A stretch of 64,000 nucleotides of DNA from Streptomyces genisteinicus (GTDB lineage: Bacteria > Actinomycetota > Actinomycetes > Streptomycetales > Streptomycetaceae): contig NZ_CP060825.1 in NCBI RefSeq assembly GCF_014489615.1, positions 7,300,001 to 7,364,000 of the forward strand. The letters are read 5' to 3'. Position numbers and translations under genes: made by a program. The notes beneath the pieces are model-generated. The model searched no databases. It was not told where the DNA came from and saw only the letters and a program-made list of their open reading frames with translations. This document shows, piece after piece, positions 10,801-19,500 of this stretch. Numbering within the stretch: the first letter of the stretch is position 1; each line of letters starts with the position of its first letter.

Positions 10801-10878
10801 GGCGAGGGCCTCGACGGCCGTGGGCGCGAGGGGGGTGGCGACGGGCGGGGGCGGTGGTGCCGAAGGGTGCCTGTGCAC
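7843..10878 (-). CDS. SNF2-family DEAD/DEAH helicase (HelZ-like)
   Basis: 1011 aa from GTG 10878 (GAGGAA upstream, spacing about 12). An N-terminal half of unknown fold, poorly conserved and rich in Ala/Thr repeats (AGTAEGTGTGTAEG), precedes a complete Swi2/Snf2 engine: Walker A DDMGLGKTITLIALHLH near residue 575, Walker B DEAQHIKN, motif III ALSGTPVENN, then the helicase C domain with FTQYVQMARLL, LSLKAAGTGLNL and the arginine finger motif AYRIGQDRPVQVHRL. ATP-dependent translocase on double-stranded DNA. Coupled to the SWIM gene by a 4-nt overlap. Mycobacterial HelZ is the nearest named relative I can suggest. Confidence 0.9.
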   Translation of the reverse strand: MHRHPSAPPPPPVATPLAPTAVEALAALPSLFLPGDPARTGRIAFLLPGDTPGASGARGPGPDGVPAGPVERLTVVTGDGLATAEADALLLSVADALPVLTRARVCPGASPASAFWGAAAVLALQLAARGLLLPGLSGAERDAWRMGPLAPEDLGRLRRLAASMPPSAHAVPLDADAEPLLMPEPERLLRDFADAVADALPRSPAAPAAAGSPAYAAAEPQHVPGHRDWAADIAAGHDAGVRLSLRIEVRGIDAAGTAEGTGTGTAEGAGDTSTGTGTTGDTVPSFRAVVQVHSVADAAVVADAADLWSGTGAAAAAFGPRARLDALLALRRGAHAWPPLAPLLHAAVPDAVELADEEVADLLRGAAKALAAAGLQVHWPRHLARGLTAHAVVGGPVGAGAEPTEHGGRPRTGHESSGLPSFLSADALLAFDWRFTLGDRQISRDELDRLAEAGRPLVRLRDEWVLIDPEEVRGAREFEDHRLTPVDALAAALTGSADVGGRRVEVTATGALERLRAGLADPEAPAGPAALRPDIAQPAALAATLRDYQLRGLNWLHRMTSLGLGACLADDMGLGKTITLIALHLHRQTDPSAAGPALVVCPASLMGNWQREIERFAPGTPVRRFHGTSRSLDGLAPDEVVLTTYGTMRLDAERLADTDWGLLVTDEAQHIKNPYAATARRLRTIGSRARVALSGTPVENNLSELWAILDWTTPGLLGRLGTFRRRYAQAVEGGTDPAAAARLSALVRPFLLRRRKSDPGIAPELPPKTETDRAVSLTAEQAGLYEAVVREALAAVAGAEGIERRGLVVKLLTALKQICNHPAQYLKEDVPGAAGRSGKLELLDELLDTILAEGAGVLVFTQYVQMARLLRTHLAGRGVPTQFLHGGTPVAEREAMVDRFQRGEVPVFLLSLKAAGTGLNLTRAEHVVHYDRWWNPAVEAQATDRAYRIGQDRPVQVHRLIAEGTVEDRIARMLERKRELADAVLGSGEAAVTELTDAELAELVELRGSGR

Positions 10879-11230
10879 AGCGACGATGCGTTCCTCAAAT
10901 TTGACTACTGGGACCGGAGCGGCCGAGGGTACCCCAGCAGGCGCCGGACCGGGCGTCTTCTGCGCGTGATCCGTGTCACGGCGAGTCGGCCGGGGGTGGC
11001 GTCGGCACCACCCCCGGCGGCGGGTGTCCCCCCGCACGGGGCCGGGTGGTGACGCCATGGTCGCGGCCGCGGTCCGATCCGTACGTTTCTGGGGCCGGGA
11101 CCGCACACGGAACACCGGCCCGAGCGCACGCCGCCGCGGTTGCTCCGCCGGGGCACGCCCCCGGAACCGCCCGCGGCGGGGTCCCGCCGCGTCCGCGCCC
11201 CCTGCCCGCCCCACAGACCGGAGTCCTTCC
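10879..11230. other. Divergent promoter region, helicase/desaturase
   Basis: 352 bp without a gene between two divergent starts. The least GC-rich stretch, TCCTCAAATTTGACTACTGG near 10890-10910, lies just upstream of the helicase and is its likely promoter/RBS zone. Nothing else distinctive seen. Confidence 0.5.
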
Positions 11231-12556
11231 ATGTCCCAGGCCGCCGTCACCCTCGGGGACCCGCCCACCGAGCCGACCGCCTCCGGCAACCGCCCCCGCC
11301 CGGTGAGCGAGTTCGCCCCGCTGCTGCGCACCGTCAGGGAGCAGGGGCTGCTGGAACACCGTCCGGGCTGGTACGCCCGGGGCATCGCCGTCAACCTGCT
11401 CGCCCTCGCGGCCGTGGCCACGGGCGTCGCGCTGACCGGCGGGTCCTGGTGGGTGCTGCTGTTCGCCCCGCTCCTCGCGCTGTTCTCCACCCGTGCCGCC
11501 TTCTTCGGCCACGACGCCGGGCACGCGCAGATCACCGGAGACCGGCGTGCGAGCAGGGCGATCCAGCTCGTCCACGCGAACCTCCTGCTCGGCATGAGCC
11601 GGGAGTGGTGGAACGACAAGCACAACAGGCACCATGCCCACCCCAACCACGTCGACAAGGACCCGGACGTGGTGGCCGACGTCCTGGTCTTCACCCGCCG
11701 GCAGGCGGGCGGCCGCACCGGGCTGCGGGGCTTCCTCACCCGGCACCAGGCCTGGCTGTTCTTCCCCCTCACCACCCTCGAGGGCATCGCCCTCAAGGTC
11801 TACGGCTTCCGCTCCGTGTTCGCCCGGAGCGTCCCGGCGCGCGACTGGACGCGGCGGCGCGTGCTGGAGGCCGGACTGCTGGCGGCCCACCTGACCGGCT
11901 ACGCGGCGCTGCTGCTGTCGGCCATGCCCCTGCCGCGCGCCCTGGTCTTCGCCCTGCTGCATCAGGTGCTCCTCGGGCTGCACCTCGGCATGGCCTTCGC
12001 CCCCAACCACAAGGGCATGGAGATGCCGGACGGGGAGCACGGCAGGGACTGGGGCCACCTGCGCCGCCAGGTCCTCACCTCCCGCAACATCCGGGGCGGG
12101 CGTCTCACCGACTGGCTGCTCGGCGGGCTGAACTACCAGATCGAGCACCACCTCTTCCCGAGCATGCCGCGCCCGCACCTGCGCCTGGCCCGGCCACTGG
12201 TCCGCGCCCACTGCGCCGCGCTGGCGGTTCCCTACGCGGAGACCGGACTCGTCGACTCCTACCGTCAGGCACTCGCCCACCTGCACGACGTGGGGGAACC
12301 GCTGCGCACTCCCGCAGACGCACCCGTGCCCGCCGCGGCGGAGACGGCAGCCGGGACTGCGACGGGCGCTGCGGCTGCCAGGACCGCGACGGGCGCTGCG
12401 ACCGCCGGGACCACCGGGACCGCTGCGGCCACCGGGACCACCGCAGGCGGCCGGGCGGACGCGACCGGGGCCGGGAACGGGACGATCCGGGAGGCCGCGG
12501 ACCCGTCCGGGGCGGCCCGTCGCGCCCCCGGGCGCGCGGGCGCGGCCCGTGGGTGA
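11231..12556 (+). CDS. Membrane fatty acid desaturase
   Basis: 441 aa; ATG 11231 with GGAG 7 nt upstream. Integral membrane di-iron desaturase introducing a double bond into acyl chains of lipids or acyl-CoA. All three histidine clusters are present: HDAGH (after the first hydrophobic pair), HNRHHAHPN, and QIEHHLFPS, plus HLGMAFAPNHKG typical of the front-end/omega class. The catalytic protein ends near residue 360; the last 80 residues are an Ala/Thr/Gly low-complexity tail (TGAAAARTATGAATAGTTG) that is not part of the family and may be unstructured or read-through from drift near the natural stop. An electron donor gene is not adjacent. Confidence 0.9.
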   Translation: MSQAAVTLGDPPTEPTASGNRPRPVSEFAPLLRTVREQGLLEHRPGWYARGIAVNLLALAAVATGVALTGGSWWVLLFAPLLALFSTRAAFFGHDAGHAQITGDRRASRAIQLVHANLLLGMSREWWNDKHNRHHAHPNHVDKDPDVVADVLVFTRRQAGGRTGLRGFLTRHQAWLFFPLTTLEGIALKVYGFRSVFARSVPARDWTRRRVLEAGLLAAHLTGYAALLLSAMPLPRALVFALLHQVLLGLHLGMAFAPNHKGMEMPDGEHGRDWGHLRRQVLTSRNIRGGRLTDWLLGGLNYQIEHHLFPSMPRPHLRLARPLVRAHCAALAVPYAETGLVDSYRQALAHLHDVGEPLRTPADAPVPAAAETAAGTATGAAAARTATGAATAGTTGTAAATGTTAGGRADATGAGNGTIREAADPSGAARRAPGRAGAARG

Positions 12557-12673
12557 GGCGGCGGCCCCGCCGGTGAGCCCGCCCAGGGGTGGCTCCGCCC
12601 GCGCGTGAGTCCGCCCGCGCCGGAGCGCGCCGGGGCCGCGGCTGCGGTGCCGCTGTCCCGGCGGTGCGTGCGG

Positions 12674-12727
12674 GGCGACGAGGCGGTGCGAGCGCGGCGA
12701 CGAGGCGGTGCGAGCGCGGCGACGAGG
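12674..12727. repeat. 22-bp tandem repeat, about 2.5 copies
   Basis: Two exact 22-bp units (12674-12695, 12696-12717) and 10 bp of a third, in the gap between the desaturase and the small membrane protein. Noncoding in any convincing frame. Confidence 0.7.
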
Positions 12728-12799
12728 GCAGGGAACCACGGACGGCGACCGAGCGTTTCCACGGAGAGAGGCGGCCACCGCCGCGAAGGAGGCGACGAC

Positions 12800-12982
12800 A
12801 TGTCGACACGTACCAAGGTCGTCATCGGGGGAGTGGCCGTCGGCCTGCTCCTGATGCCGCTGATCGGATTCTGGCTGTCCCTGCTGGTCGTCCTCGGCGT
12901 ACCGGCGGCGGCCTATCTGATGCTCGACCCGAGCCAGCGCCGCAGACTCCGCCGGGTGTCCCGGCGCGAGATCGGGCGCTGA
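12800..12982 (+). CDS. Small membrane protein
   Basis: 60 aa. ATG 12800 has GAAGGAGG at a good distance. A short N-terminus is followed by one long or two closely packed hydrophobic segments (about residues 7-43) and a basic C-terminus QRRRLRRVSRREIGR that should stay in the cytoplasm. Common type of conserved small membrane protein in Streptomyces; no function known to me. Confidence 0.7.
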   Translation: MSTRTKVVIGGVAVGLLLMPLIGFWLSLLVVLGVPAAAYLMLDPSQRRRLRRVSRREIGR

Positions 12983-13021
12983 GACCCCCGCGTCCGCCCG
13001 GCCCAGCCCGCCGTCGGCGGC

Positions 13022-13050
13022 GTGCGCGGCCCCGTTACCGGGCCGCGCAC
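13022..13050. terminator. Hairpin between convergent genes
   Basis: GTGCGCGGCCC at 13022-13032 pairs with GGGCCGCGCAC at 13040-13050 around a 7-nt loop, between the small membrane protein (+) and the 294-aa protein (-). Confidence 0.65.
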
Positions 13051-13131
13051 CCGCAGGCGGCGCCCGGCTGCCCCGCCGGACGCGCACCCGCTGCGGGGCC
13101 CCGGGCAGGCGCGCGCGGGCGCTTCACGGCG

Positions 13132-14016
13132 TCAGGAGGGGTGCAGCGCGATCTTCTCCAGAGCGTCGAGCAGCGCGGCGAGCTGCGGCCCCCGAGGCAC
13201 CGGGATCACCTCGCACGGCTCGTCGTCGAGCAGCACGAAGGCCATGTCGTCGGTCCGGGCCACCAGCGACCAGCCCGGCCCGTCCGCGCGGATCGTGCGC
13301 GCCCCGCCGGGGGCGAAGGCGGACCGCACCCGGCCGGGCGGCGGAGGCGTGTCCCCGTAGGCGCGGGCTTCGCGCAGCGCGCGCCGCAGGCCGGCCGCGA
13401 GGCGCTCCTCGTCCTCGGTCTCGTCTCCGTCGCCGGCCGCCGGCTGCTCCGTGCCGTCCTGTCCCGCCGCTTCCCGCGCGCCGTCCGGTCCGGCGTGTTC
13501 CGGTGTGCCGTCCGGCTCCACCGCCTCGCCCCGGTCGGTCTGCTGCCGCCACTCGTCCCACTGCCGGGCCACGTCGTCGGCGCCCATCCTGCGCTGGGCC
13601 GGCCCCCACTCCTCGGTGTCCGGCGGCCTCAGCGGCGGCCGGTCGCCCTCCTCGGGCTCCGGATCGTGCGGCGCCGCGACACCCGGCGCGGCGACCGCGA
13701 GCTCCAGCGGCCAGCCGGGCAGCGCGGCGACGACGGAGTGCTCGTCGGGCGACAGGTCGTACTCCATGCCGCAGTCCCAGGAGGCGATCGCGACGGCCAC
13801 GAGGGAGACGTCGTCCACCACGACGGTCCAGCGAGCGCCCTGCGCGTCCTGCCCGATGACCAGGCCGTACCCCTCCGCGTACGGCTCCAGGGCGAGCGCC
13901 CGGCACGCCTCGGGATAGTCGTCCCCGAGCACGCCGGGGAACTGCGCGGGTGTGAGCAGCACAGCCGTCAGTACGTACAGCGCGTCGTCGTCCACGGCTT
14001 CATCCGCCCCGGGCAC
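13132..14016 (-). CDS. Conserved hypothetical protein, acidic, two-domain
   Basis: 294 aa from GTG 14016 with GGGGAGG 5 nt upstream. Two folded ends flank a charged Glu/Asp/Pro/Gly linker (about residues 115-205). The N-terminal part (ALYVLTAVLLTPAQFPGVLG ... WTVVVDDVSLVAVAIASWDCG) and the C-terminal part (GARTIRADGPGWSLVARTDD ... EVIPVPRGPQLAALLDALE) both look like small alpha/beta modules. No signal peptide, membrane segment or catalytic motif seen. I do not recognise the family. It follows, on the same strand, a second unknown gene 85 bp upstream. Confidence 0.65.
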   Translation of the reverse strand: MPGADEAVDDDALYVLTAVLLTPAQFPGVLGDDYPEACRALALEPYAEGYGLVIGQDAQGARWTVVVDDVSLVAVAIASWDCGMEYDLSPDEHSVVAALPGWPLELAVAAPGVAAPHDPEPEEGDRPPLRPPDTEEWGPAQRRMGADDVARQWDEWRQQTDRGEAVEPDGTPEHAGPDGAREAAGQDGTEQPAAGDGDETEDEERLAAGLRRALREARAYGDTPPPPGRVRSAFAPGGARTIRADGPGWSLVARTDDMAFVLLDDEPCEVIPVPRGPQLAALLDALEKIALHPS

Positions 14017-14101
14017 GGCTACCTCCCCGTCCGATCGTTCGTCGGCGCACCTTAACCAGTGGGTAACCCGCGCGTCGAGAGGCGGAGGGGGCCAAAGGCC
14101 G

Positions 14102-14428
14102 TCACACCGGCCGGGACGGTTCCGTGCCCGGCAGGCCGAGCAGACCGCGTGCCACGGCCTCGACCGGCTCGTCGCGCTCCCTGGCCAGAGCGATGACCGC
14201 CCGGCAGGCGAGTTCGTTGATCCCGAAGACCAGGGCGTCGGGTGCGACCCAGCCGGACACCTCGTCGAGCCGGTCCTCGTCGTCCTCGACGCTGGCGGTC
14301 ACGTAGGCCGCGGCGGCCTCGAAGACGTTGTGCTGCGGCCGGGACGGGTCGGGGGGCGGTACGGGAACGGGCGGATGGGCGGCGAAGACCTTGCGCAGGC
14401 GGGCGAACGCAGGACGAACGGCGATCAC
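14102..14428 (-). CDS. Conserved hypothetical protein
   Basis: 108 aa if read from GTG 14428 (GGAAGG 9 nt upstream), giving MIAVRPAFARLRKVFAAHPP. A longer form from ATG 14479 would add 17 residues starting MCQRYTP; that start has GGAAG close by, so the choice is open. The protein is a small helical, acidic protein (FEAAAAYVTASVEDDEDRLDEV) with no motif I recognise. Confidence 0.5.
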   Translation of the reverse strand: MIAVRPAFARLRKVFAAHPPVPVPPPDPSRPQHNVFEAAAAYVTASVEDDEDRLDEVSGWVAPDALVFGINELACRAVIALARERDEPVEAVARGLLGLPGTEPSRPV

Positions 14429-14459
14429 GTGGAACCACCTTCCCCGGGACGATGCGGTC

Positions 14460-14481
14460 GGCGTATACCGCTGACACATCA
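14460..14481 (-). repeat. Dispersed 22-bp sequence, copy 1 (other copy 45142-45163)
   Basis: 20 of 22 bases match the element at 45142-45163 in the same orientation. Read on the minus strand it contains TGATGTGTCAGCGG, in which ATG-TGT-CAG-CGG could start a peptide MCQR; purine-rich RBS-like bases precede both copies. Confidence 0.45.
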
Positions 14482-14542
14482 AGTCTTCCACCCGGCAACG
14501 GAGTTCGAACGGGCGGAGCGGGGGCGCGCCGGGGCGCGGGGG

Positions 14543-15145
14543 TCAGTCGTCCAGGCGCTCGGCCAGCACCAGGAAGCGGTCGTCGCGGTCCGTGTACGAG
14601 AGCGTTCGCCACCCCGACGACGCCAGCAGCGGGCGGAGGTTGGGCTCCGCCCTCAGGTCGTCGGCGCCGAGGGTCCGTCCGTGCCGGGCGGCGAGCGCGG
14701 CCCGGCCGATGGGGTGGAACAGCGCGAGCGTCCCGCCGGGCCGCACGGCCCGGGCCAACTCCCGCAGATCCGCCGCCGGGTGCGGAAGGTGGGCGATCAG
14801 CCCCGCCGCGAACACCGCGTCGAGGGCGCCCGAGCGCAGTGGAAGACGGGCCACGTCCCCCTGCACGAGCGCGCCGCTGCCGCCGCGTCCGGCGGCACGC
14901 GCGGCGTCGAGCATGGCGGGCGTCAGATCCATGCCGATGACCACGCCGTCCGCGCCGACGGCCGCCCGCAGCGGTTCCATCGCCCGCCCCGTCCCGCACC
15001 CGGCGTCCAGGACCCGATCACCGCCGCGCAGCCCGATCAGGCCGACGGCCGCCGCGTAGGCGGGGCCGTCGTCGGGGAACCTGCTGTCCCAGTCCGCGGC
15101 GCGGGCTCCGAAGAATTCCTGTACACGGGTGCGGTCGTCGGCCAT
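14543..15145 (-). CDS. Class I SAM-dependent methyltransferase
   Basis: 200 aa. Motif I is VLDAGCGTGRAMEPL, motif II is GVVIGMDLTPAMLDAAR, then GDVARLPLRSGALDAVFAAG and RPGGTLALFHPIGR, a complete UbiE/Methyltransf_11-like Rossmann core. Length is normal for the core without extra substrate domain; substrate unknown. Stands alone, divergent from the MHYT gene. Confidence 0.85.
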   Translation of the reverse strand: MADDRTRVQEFFGARAADWDSRFPDDGPAYAAAVGLIGLRGGDRVLDAGCGTGRAMEPLRAAVGADGVVIGMDLTPAMLDAARAAGRGGSGALVQGDVARLPLRSGALDAVFAAGLIAHLPHPAADLRELARAVRPGGTLALFHPIGRAALAARHGRTLGADDLRAEPNLRPLLASSGWRTLSYTDRDDRFLVLAERLDD

Positions 15146-15453
15146 CCGTCCATGATCCGGCAGACGCGAGGAAACGTCACCCCCGGCCTCGCCCCGCGGC
15201 CCGGTCCCTCCGCCCCCCGGCCCGGTCCCTCCCCGCGGCTCGGTCCCTCCGCCCGGCCCGGCGGCTGGAACCCGTCGTCCGGTTCCGACGGCTCGAACCC
15301 GTCGTCCGGACTCCGCGTACCGACCGAATCGACTGAAGTGGGCGCATATTCGAGCGCTGTCCGATCGCCACAGGACATCCGCCTGTCACATTCCATCAGC
15401 TTTCGAACTGCGCCCCGGGAGCGGCCACTCCACCGGACTAGCGTCCCTGAGCC

Positions 15454-16263
15454 ATGGGACACCTGGACCACGCCGCGTTCGGCGTGCTGACACCCGCGCT
15501 CTCCTACCTGATGGCGGTCATCGGAGCCGCCCTCGGGCTCCGCTGCACCGTGCGCGCGCTCGCCGCCACCGGCCGATCCCGCCGGAACTGGCTGCTGACC
15601 GCCGCGTCCGCGATCGGCACCGGCATCTGGACGATGCACTTCGTCGCCATGCTCGGCTTCGCCGTCCGCGGCACCGACATCCGCTACGACGTTCCGCTGA
15701 CCATCCTCAGTCTCCTGGTGGCGATGCTCGTGGTCGGCGCCGGCGTCTTCTGCGTCGGCTACGGCAAGGACCGGCGGCGTGCCCTGCTGGTCGGCGGGGT
15801 CTCCACCGGAGTCGGCGTCGCCAGCATGCACTACCTGGGCATGGCGGCCCTGCGTCTGCACGGCGACGTGGACTACGACCCGGTGCTCGTCGCCCTGTCG
15901 GTGGTGATCGCCGTGGTCGCCGCCACCGCCGCGCTGTGGGCGGCCCTCAACATCAGGTCGCCCGTGGCCGTGGCCGTGGCCTCGCTGGTCATGGGCGCGG
16001 CGGTGAGCAGCATGCACTACACCGGGATGCTGGCCGTCCGCGTCGACGTGGCGTCGTCCGCGGGCGCACTTCCGGGGGCGAGCACCATGCAGTTCATCTT
16101 CCCGCTCGCGGTCGGCCTCGGTTCCTACCTCTTCGTGACCGCCGCCTTCGTCGCGCTGTCGCCGACGGCCGGCGAACGCGCGGCGTACGAGACCGCGGGC
16201 TACCCGGCTCACGAGCCGGGCACCCCACCGACCGTGGCGCGCACGCCCGCCGCGGCCCCCTGA
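15454..16263 (+). CDS. MHYT-domain integral membrane sensor
   Basis: 269 aa with seven predicted membrane segments. Three MHYT repeats are visible: TMHFVAM, ASMHYLGM and SSMHYTGML, whose Met/His/Tyr residues are thought to coordinate a metal (copper) that senses oxygen, CO or NO. There is no attached output domain; the C-terminal 45 residues are soluble and Pro/Ala-rich. It sits 312 bp upstream of and codirectional with the conservon, so a functional link is possible but unproven. Confidence 0.88.
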   Translation: MGHLDHAAFGVLTPALSYLMAVIGAALGLRCTVRALAATGRSRRNWLLTAASAIGTGIWTMHFVAMLGFAVRGTDIRYDVPLTILSLLVAMLVVGAGVFCVGYGKDRRRALLVGGVSTGVGVASMHYLGMAALRLHGDVDYDPVLVALSVVIAVVAATAALWAALNIRSPVAVAVASLVMGAAVSSMHYTGMLAVRVDVASSAGALPGASTMQFIFPLAVGLGSYLFVTAAFVALSPTAGERAAYETAGYPAHEPGTPPTVARTPAAAP

Positions 16264-16575
16264 GCCCCCGTCCCCGGCCCGCCCCGCCGAGCCCCCCGAT
16301 CCGCCTGACTCCGCCGCGCACCGCACCACCCCCGCAAAACCAGGCCACCCCGCACCACCACACCACCGCGCTCCACCACCGCACCGACGCACCACGACCC
16401 GACCACTCCTGCGCACGACCCAGGCGCACCGTCCCGCCACCGCACCCCACCGGCGGCCACGCCGCCGCCCCCGGCCGCCCGAGCCCGGCAGCCCGCCCCA
16501 CCCACCGGCACCGACGCCCCATCGGCGACGGGGCCGCCGTCCCACCCCGCAGCCGGAACCCGGAACGAGGAGGCC
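16264..16575. other. Pyrimidine-rich leader upstream of the conservon
   Basis: 312 bp with strong strand bias: long C/A-rich runs such as CACCACCACACCACCGCGCT with very little G on this strand until CGAGGAGG just before cvnA. No gene, terminator or operator recognised. Confidence 0.5.
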
Positions 16576-19500
16576 ATGCACACACCCCGCACCCCCCAGG
16601 ACGGCGAGAGCCCGCCCGCGCAGGCGCGTCCCGGCCGCGGACGGCGTGCCCACGCCGGTGCCCCGGCCGTCGAACACACCGGACACCGCCCGTCGCCCGC
16701 CCCCGAGGACCAGGGGCCGCCGGACCGCCGGACGCGACGCCTGGTGCTTCGTGCCCGGACCGTGCGGGCGAAGGTGATCTGCCTGCTGATGGTGCCCGTC
16801 CTCTCGCTGCTCGCGCTGTGGGGATTCGCCACCGTCACCACCGCGCAGGACATGGCTGCCCTGCGCCTGCTGCGCCAGGTCGAGACGCAGGTGGGCGCTC
16901 CGGTCGCCGCCGCCGTCACAGCCCTCGAGACCGAACGCCTCGCCGCGCTGCGGCAGATCGCCGCACCCGACGCGGAACGCGCCGCCGCGCTGCGGTCCGC
17001 CGCCGAGCGCACCGACGCGGCCCTGCGCGCACTCGGCCCGGACCGCGGCCGGACCGTCGCCGCGGCCGGCGCGGTGCCGGGCGAACTCGCCGACCGGCTG
17101 ACCGCGTTCGCCGAGGCCGCCGGCGCGCTGGACGGCACCCGCAGGGCCGCCGCCGGCGGCACGGCGTCCTGGGAGCGGGCGTACGACACGTACGGCACGG
17201 CGGTCGAGGCGGCGTTCGCCGTCACCGCGGCGACCGCCGCCCTGCGGGACGGCGGACGGTCGGCCTCCGACGCCCGCGTGCTGCTGGAACTCGACCGGGC
17301 CGGGGAGATGCTGGCGAGGCAGGACGCGCTGCTGGGTTCCGCCCGGCTCTCGGGCGGGTTCACCGCGGCCCGCCTCCGCCTCTTCACCGGCGCGGCCGCC
17401 ACACGCACCGCGTTCCTCGACGCGGCCGCGGCCGACCTGCGCGGACCCGCGCGCGCCGCCTGGCGCGAACTCGCCGGTGGCGCCGGCTACCGGGATCTGC
17501 GCGCCGCCGAGGACCGGATCGGTGCCGCTCCCGCGGGACGGCAGGCCGCCGGCGTGGTCTCCGCCGCCGAATGGGACCGGTCCCGCGCGGCGGTCGCGGG
17601 CGCGCTGCGCGACATCGGGTCCACCGCGCGCCGTGCCGCCGACCGCGCGGAACCGGCCGGCAACGGCCTGCTCACGGCCGCGGGCGCCGCCGTCGCGCTC
17701 GGCCTCGTGGCCGTCGTCGCCTCCCTGGTGATCTCGGTGCGCATCGGCCGCGGACTCGTGGTCGAACTCGTCACCCTGCGCAACGGCGCGCTCGACATCG
17801 CACGCCGCAAACTGCCGCACGCCATGGCCCGGTTGCGCACCGGGGAGCAGATCGACATCCACGCCGAGGCGCCCGCGGGCCCGCCGGCCGAGGACGAGAT
17901 CGGGCAGGTGGGCGAGGCACTCGGCACCGTGCACCGGGCGGCGCTCGGCGCGGCCGTCGAACGCGCGGAACTGGCCGGCGGCATCTCCGGGGTCTTCGTC
18001 AATCTCGCCCGGCGCAGCCAGACCCTGGTCCACCGCCAGCTCGCCCTGCTCGACGCCATGGAGCGCAGGGCCGACGACCCCGCCGAACTCGGCGACCTGT
18101 TCCGGCTCGACCACCTCACCACCCGGATGCGCCGCCACGCCGAGAGCCTGATCATCCTCTCCGGCGCGGCCCCGGGCCGTGCGTGGAGCACGCCCGTCCC
18201 GCTGACCAGTGTGGTCCGCGCCGCGGTCTCCGAGATCGAGGACTACGCCCGCATCGAGGTGCGCACACTGCCCGAGGCGTCGGTGAACGGCACGGCGGTC
18301 GCCGACGTCACCCACCTGCTCGCCGAACTCGTGGAGAACGCCGCCCAGTTCTCGCCGCCCCACACCAAGGTGCGGATCACCGGCGAACCGGTGGGCAACG
18401 GCTACGCCCTGGAGGTGGAGGACCGGGGGCTCGGCATGGGCAGGGCGGCCCTCGCGGAGGCCAACCGCAAGCTGGAGGAGTCGGAGGCGCTCGACCTCTT
18501 CGACAGCGACCGGCTCGGCCTCTTCGTCGTCAGCAGGCTCGCCTCCCGGCACGGCATCCGGGTCCGGCTGGGCACCTCCCCGTACGGCGGGAGCACGGCG
18601 GTGGTCCTGCTGCCGACCACGCTGCTCCAGCCCGCCCCGCTGCCGGGCGGGGACCGCGCGGCCACGGCCACCGGGCGGCCGTCACCCGGTGCCCCGATCG
18701 CCGGCCCGTCGCCGGCCGGACTGCCGGCCACCGCGTCCGGGACGCCCGCCGCTCCGTCCGGCGCGCACCCCGCCCTGACCGCGGCGCACGGCAGCACCCC
18801 CGCCGACGCGCACCCAGCGCCGGGCACCCCCGCCGACGCGCTCCCGTCGTCCCGCACGCCCGGCCACGCGGACCCGTCGTCAGGCACGCCCGCCGGCGCG
18901 CACCCCGCGTCGCGTACGCCCGCCGGCGAACGCCCCCCGACGCGTACGCCCGGCAGCCCGCAGCGCCCCACGGGCGTACCCGGTGCGCCCGGTGCGCCCG
19001 GCGCACTCTTCGGACCCGGACGCGCCGGCGCGGCGGCCGGGGCGGCCGAGGACTCCGGCCACCCGGCGGGCACCCCGTCCGCGGACCCGGGGCACCACCC
19101 CCCGTTCCCCGGTCGCCCCGGCCCCCGGCCCGTCACCGGACTGCCCCGGCACCCGGACGCGCCCCCGCCCGGCGACGGCACCCGAGCGGTGCCGCCCCGC
19201 CGGCCCGCCGCCCCGGTGTTCCAGGCCCCGCACGCGGCACCGCCCGCCGCCCCTTCGGTGCGCGTGCTGCGTCCCGGTGGGGTGCCCGCCGCCCCCGTCG
19301 CCGAGGGCGAACTGCCGCGCCGGGTGCGCCAGACGCACCTCGTGCCGCAGCTGCGCGGCACCCCGCGCGCCGAGTCGCAGCCCGGCGGCCCGTCCGGCGC
19401 GGACGACCGGGGCCGCACCCCCGAACTGGTCCGCGACCGGATGGCGGCCTACCGCGACGGCTGGGTGCGCGGCGGCGGCACGCCGCCCGGCCCGCCATCC

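Noticed and set aside
8005..11052. Open frame of about 1015 codons on the plus strand antisense to the helicase
   Set aside because: Gly/Arg/Val-rich shadow of the helicase gene; no domains, explained by GC-rich third codon positions. The same holds for long antisense frames at 2296-4197, 15037-18552 and 35769-38657.
14505..14525. GGAGTTCGAACGGGC as a tRNA T-loop
   Set aside because: No acceptor stem, D-arm or anticodon stem could be built around it.
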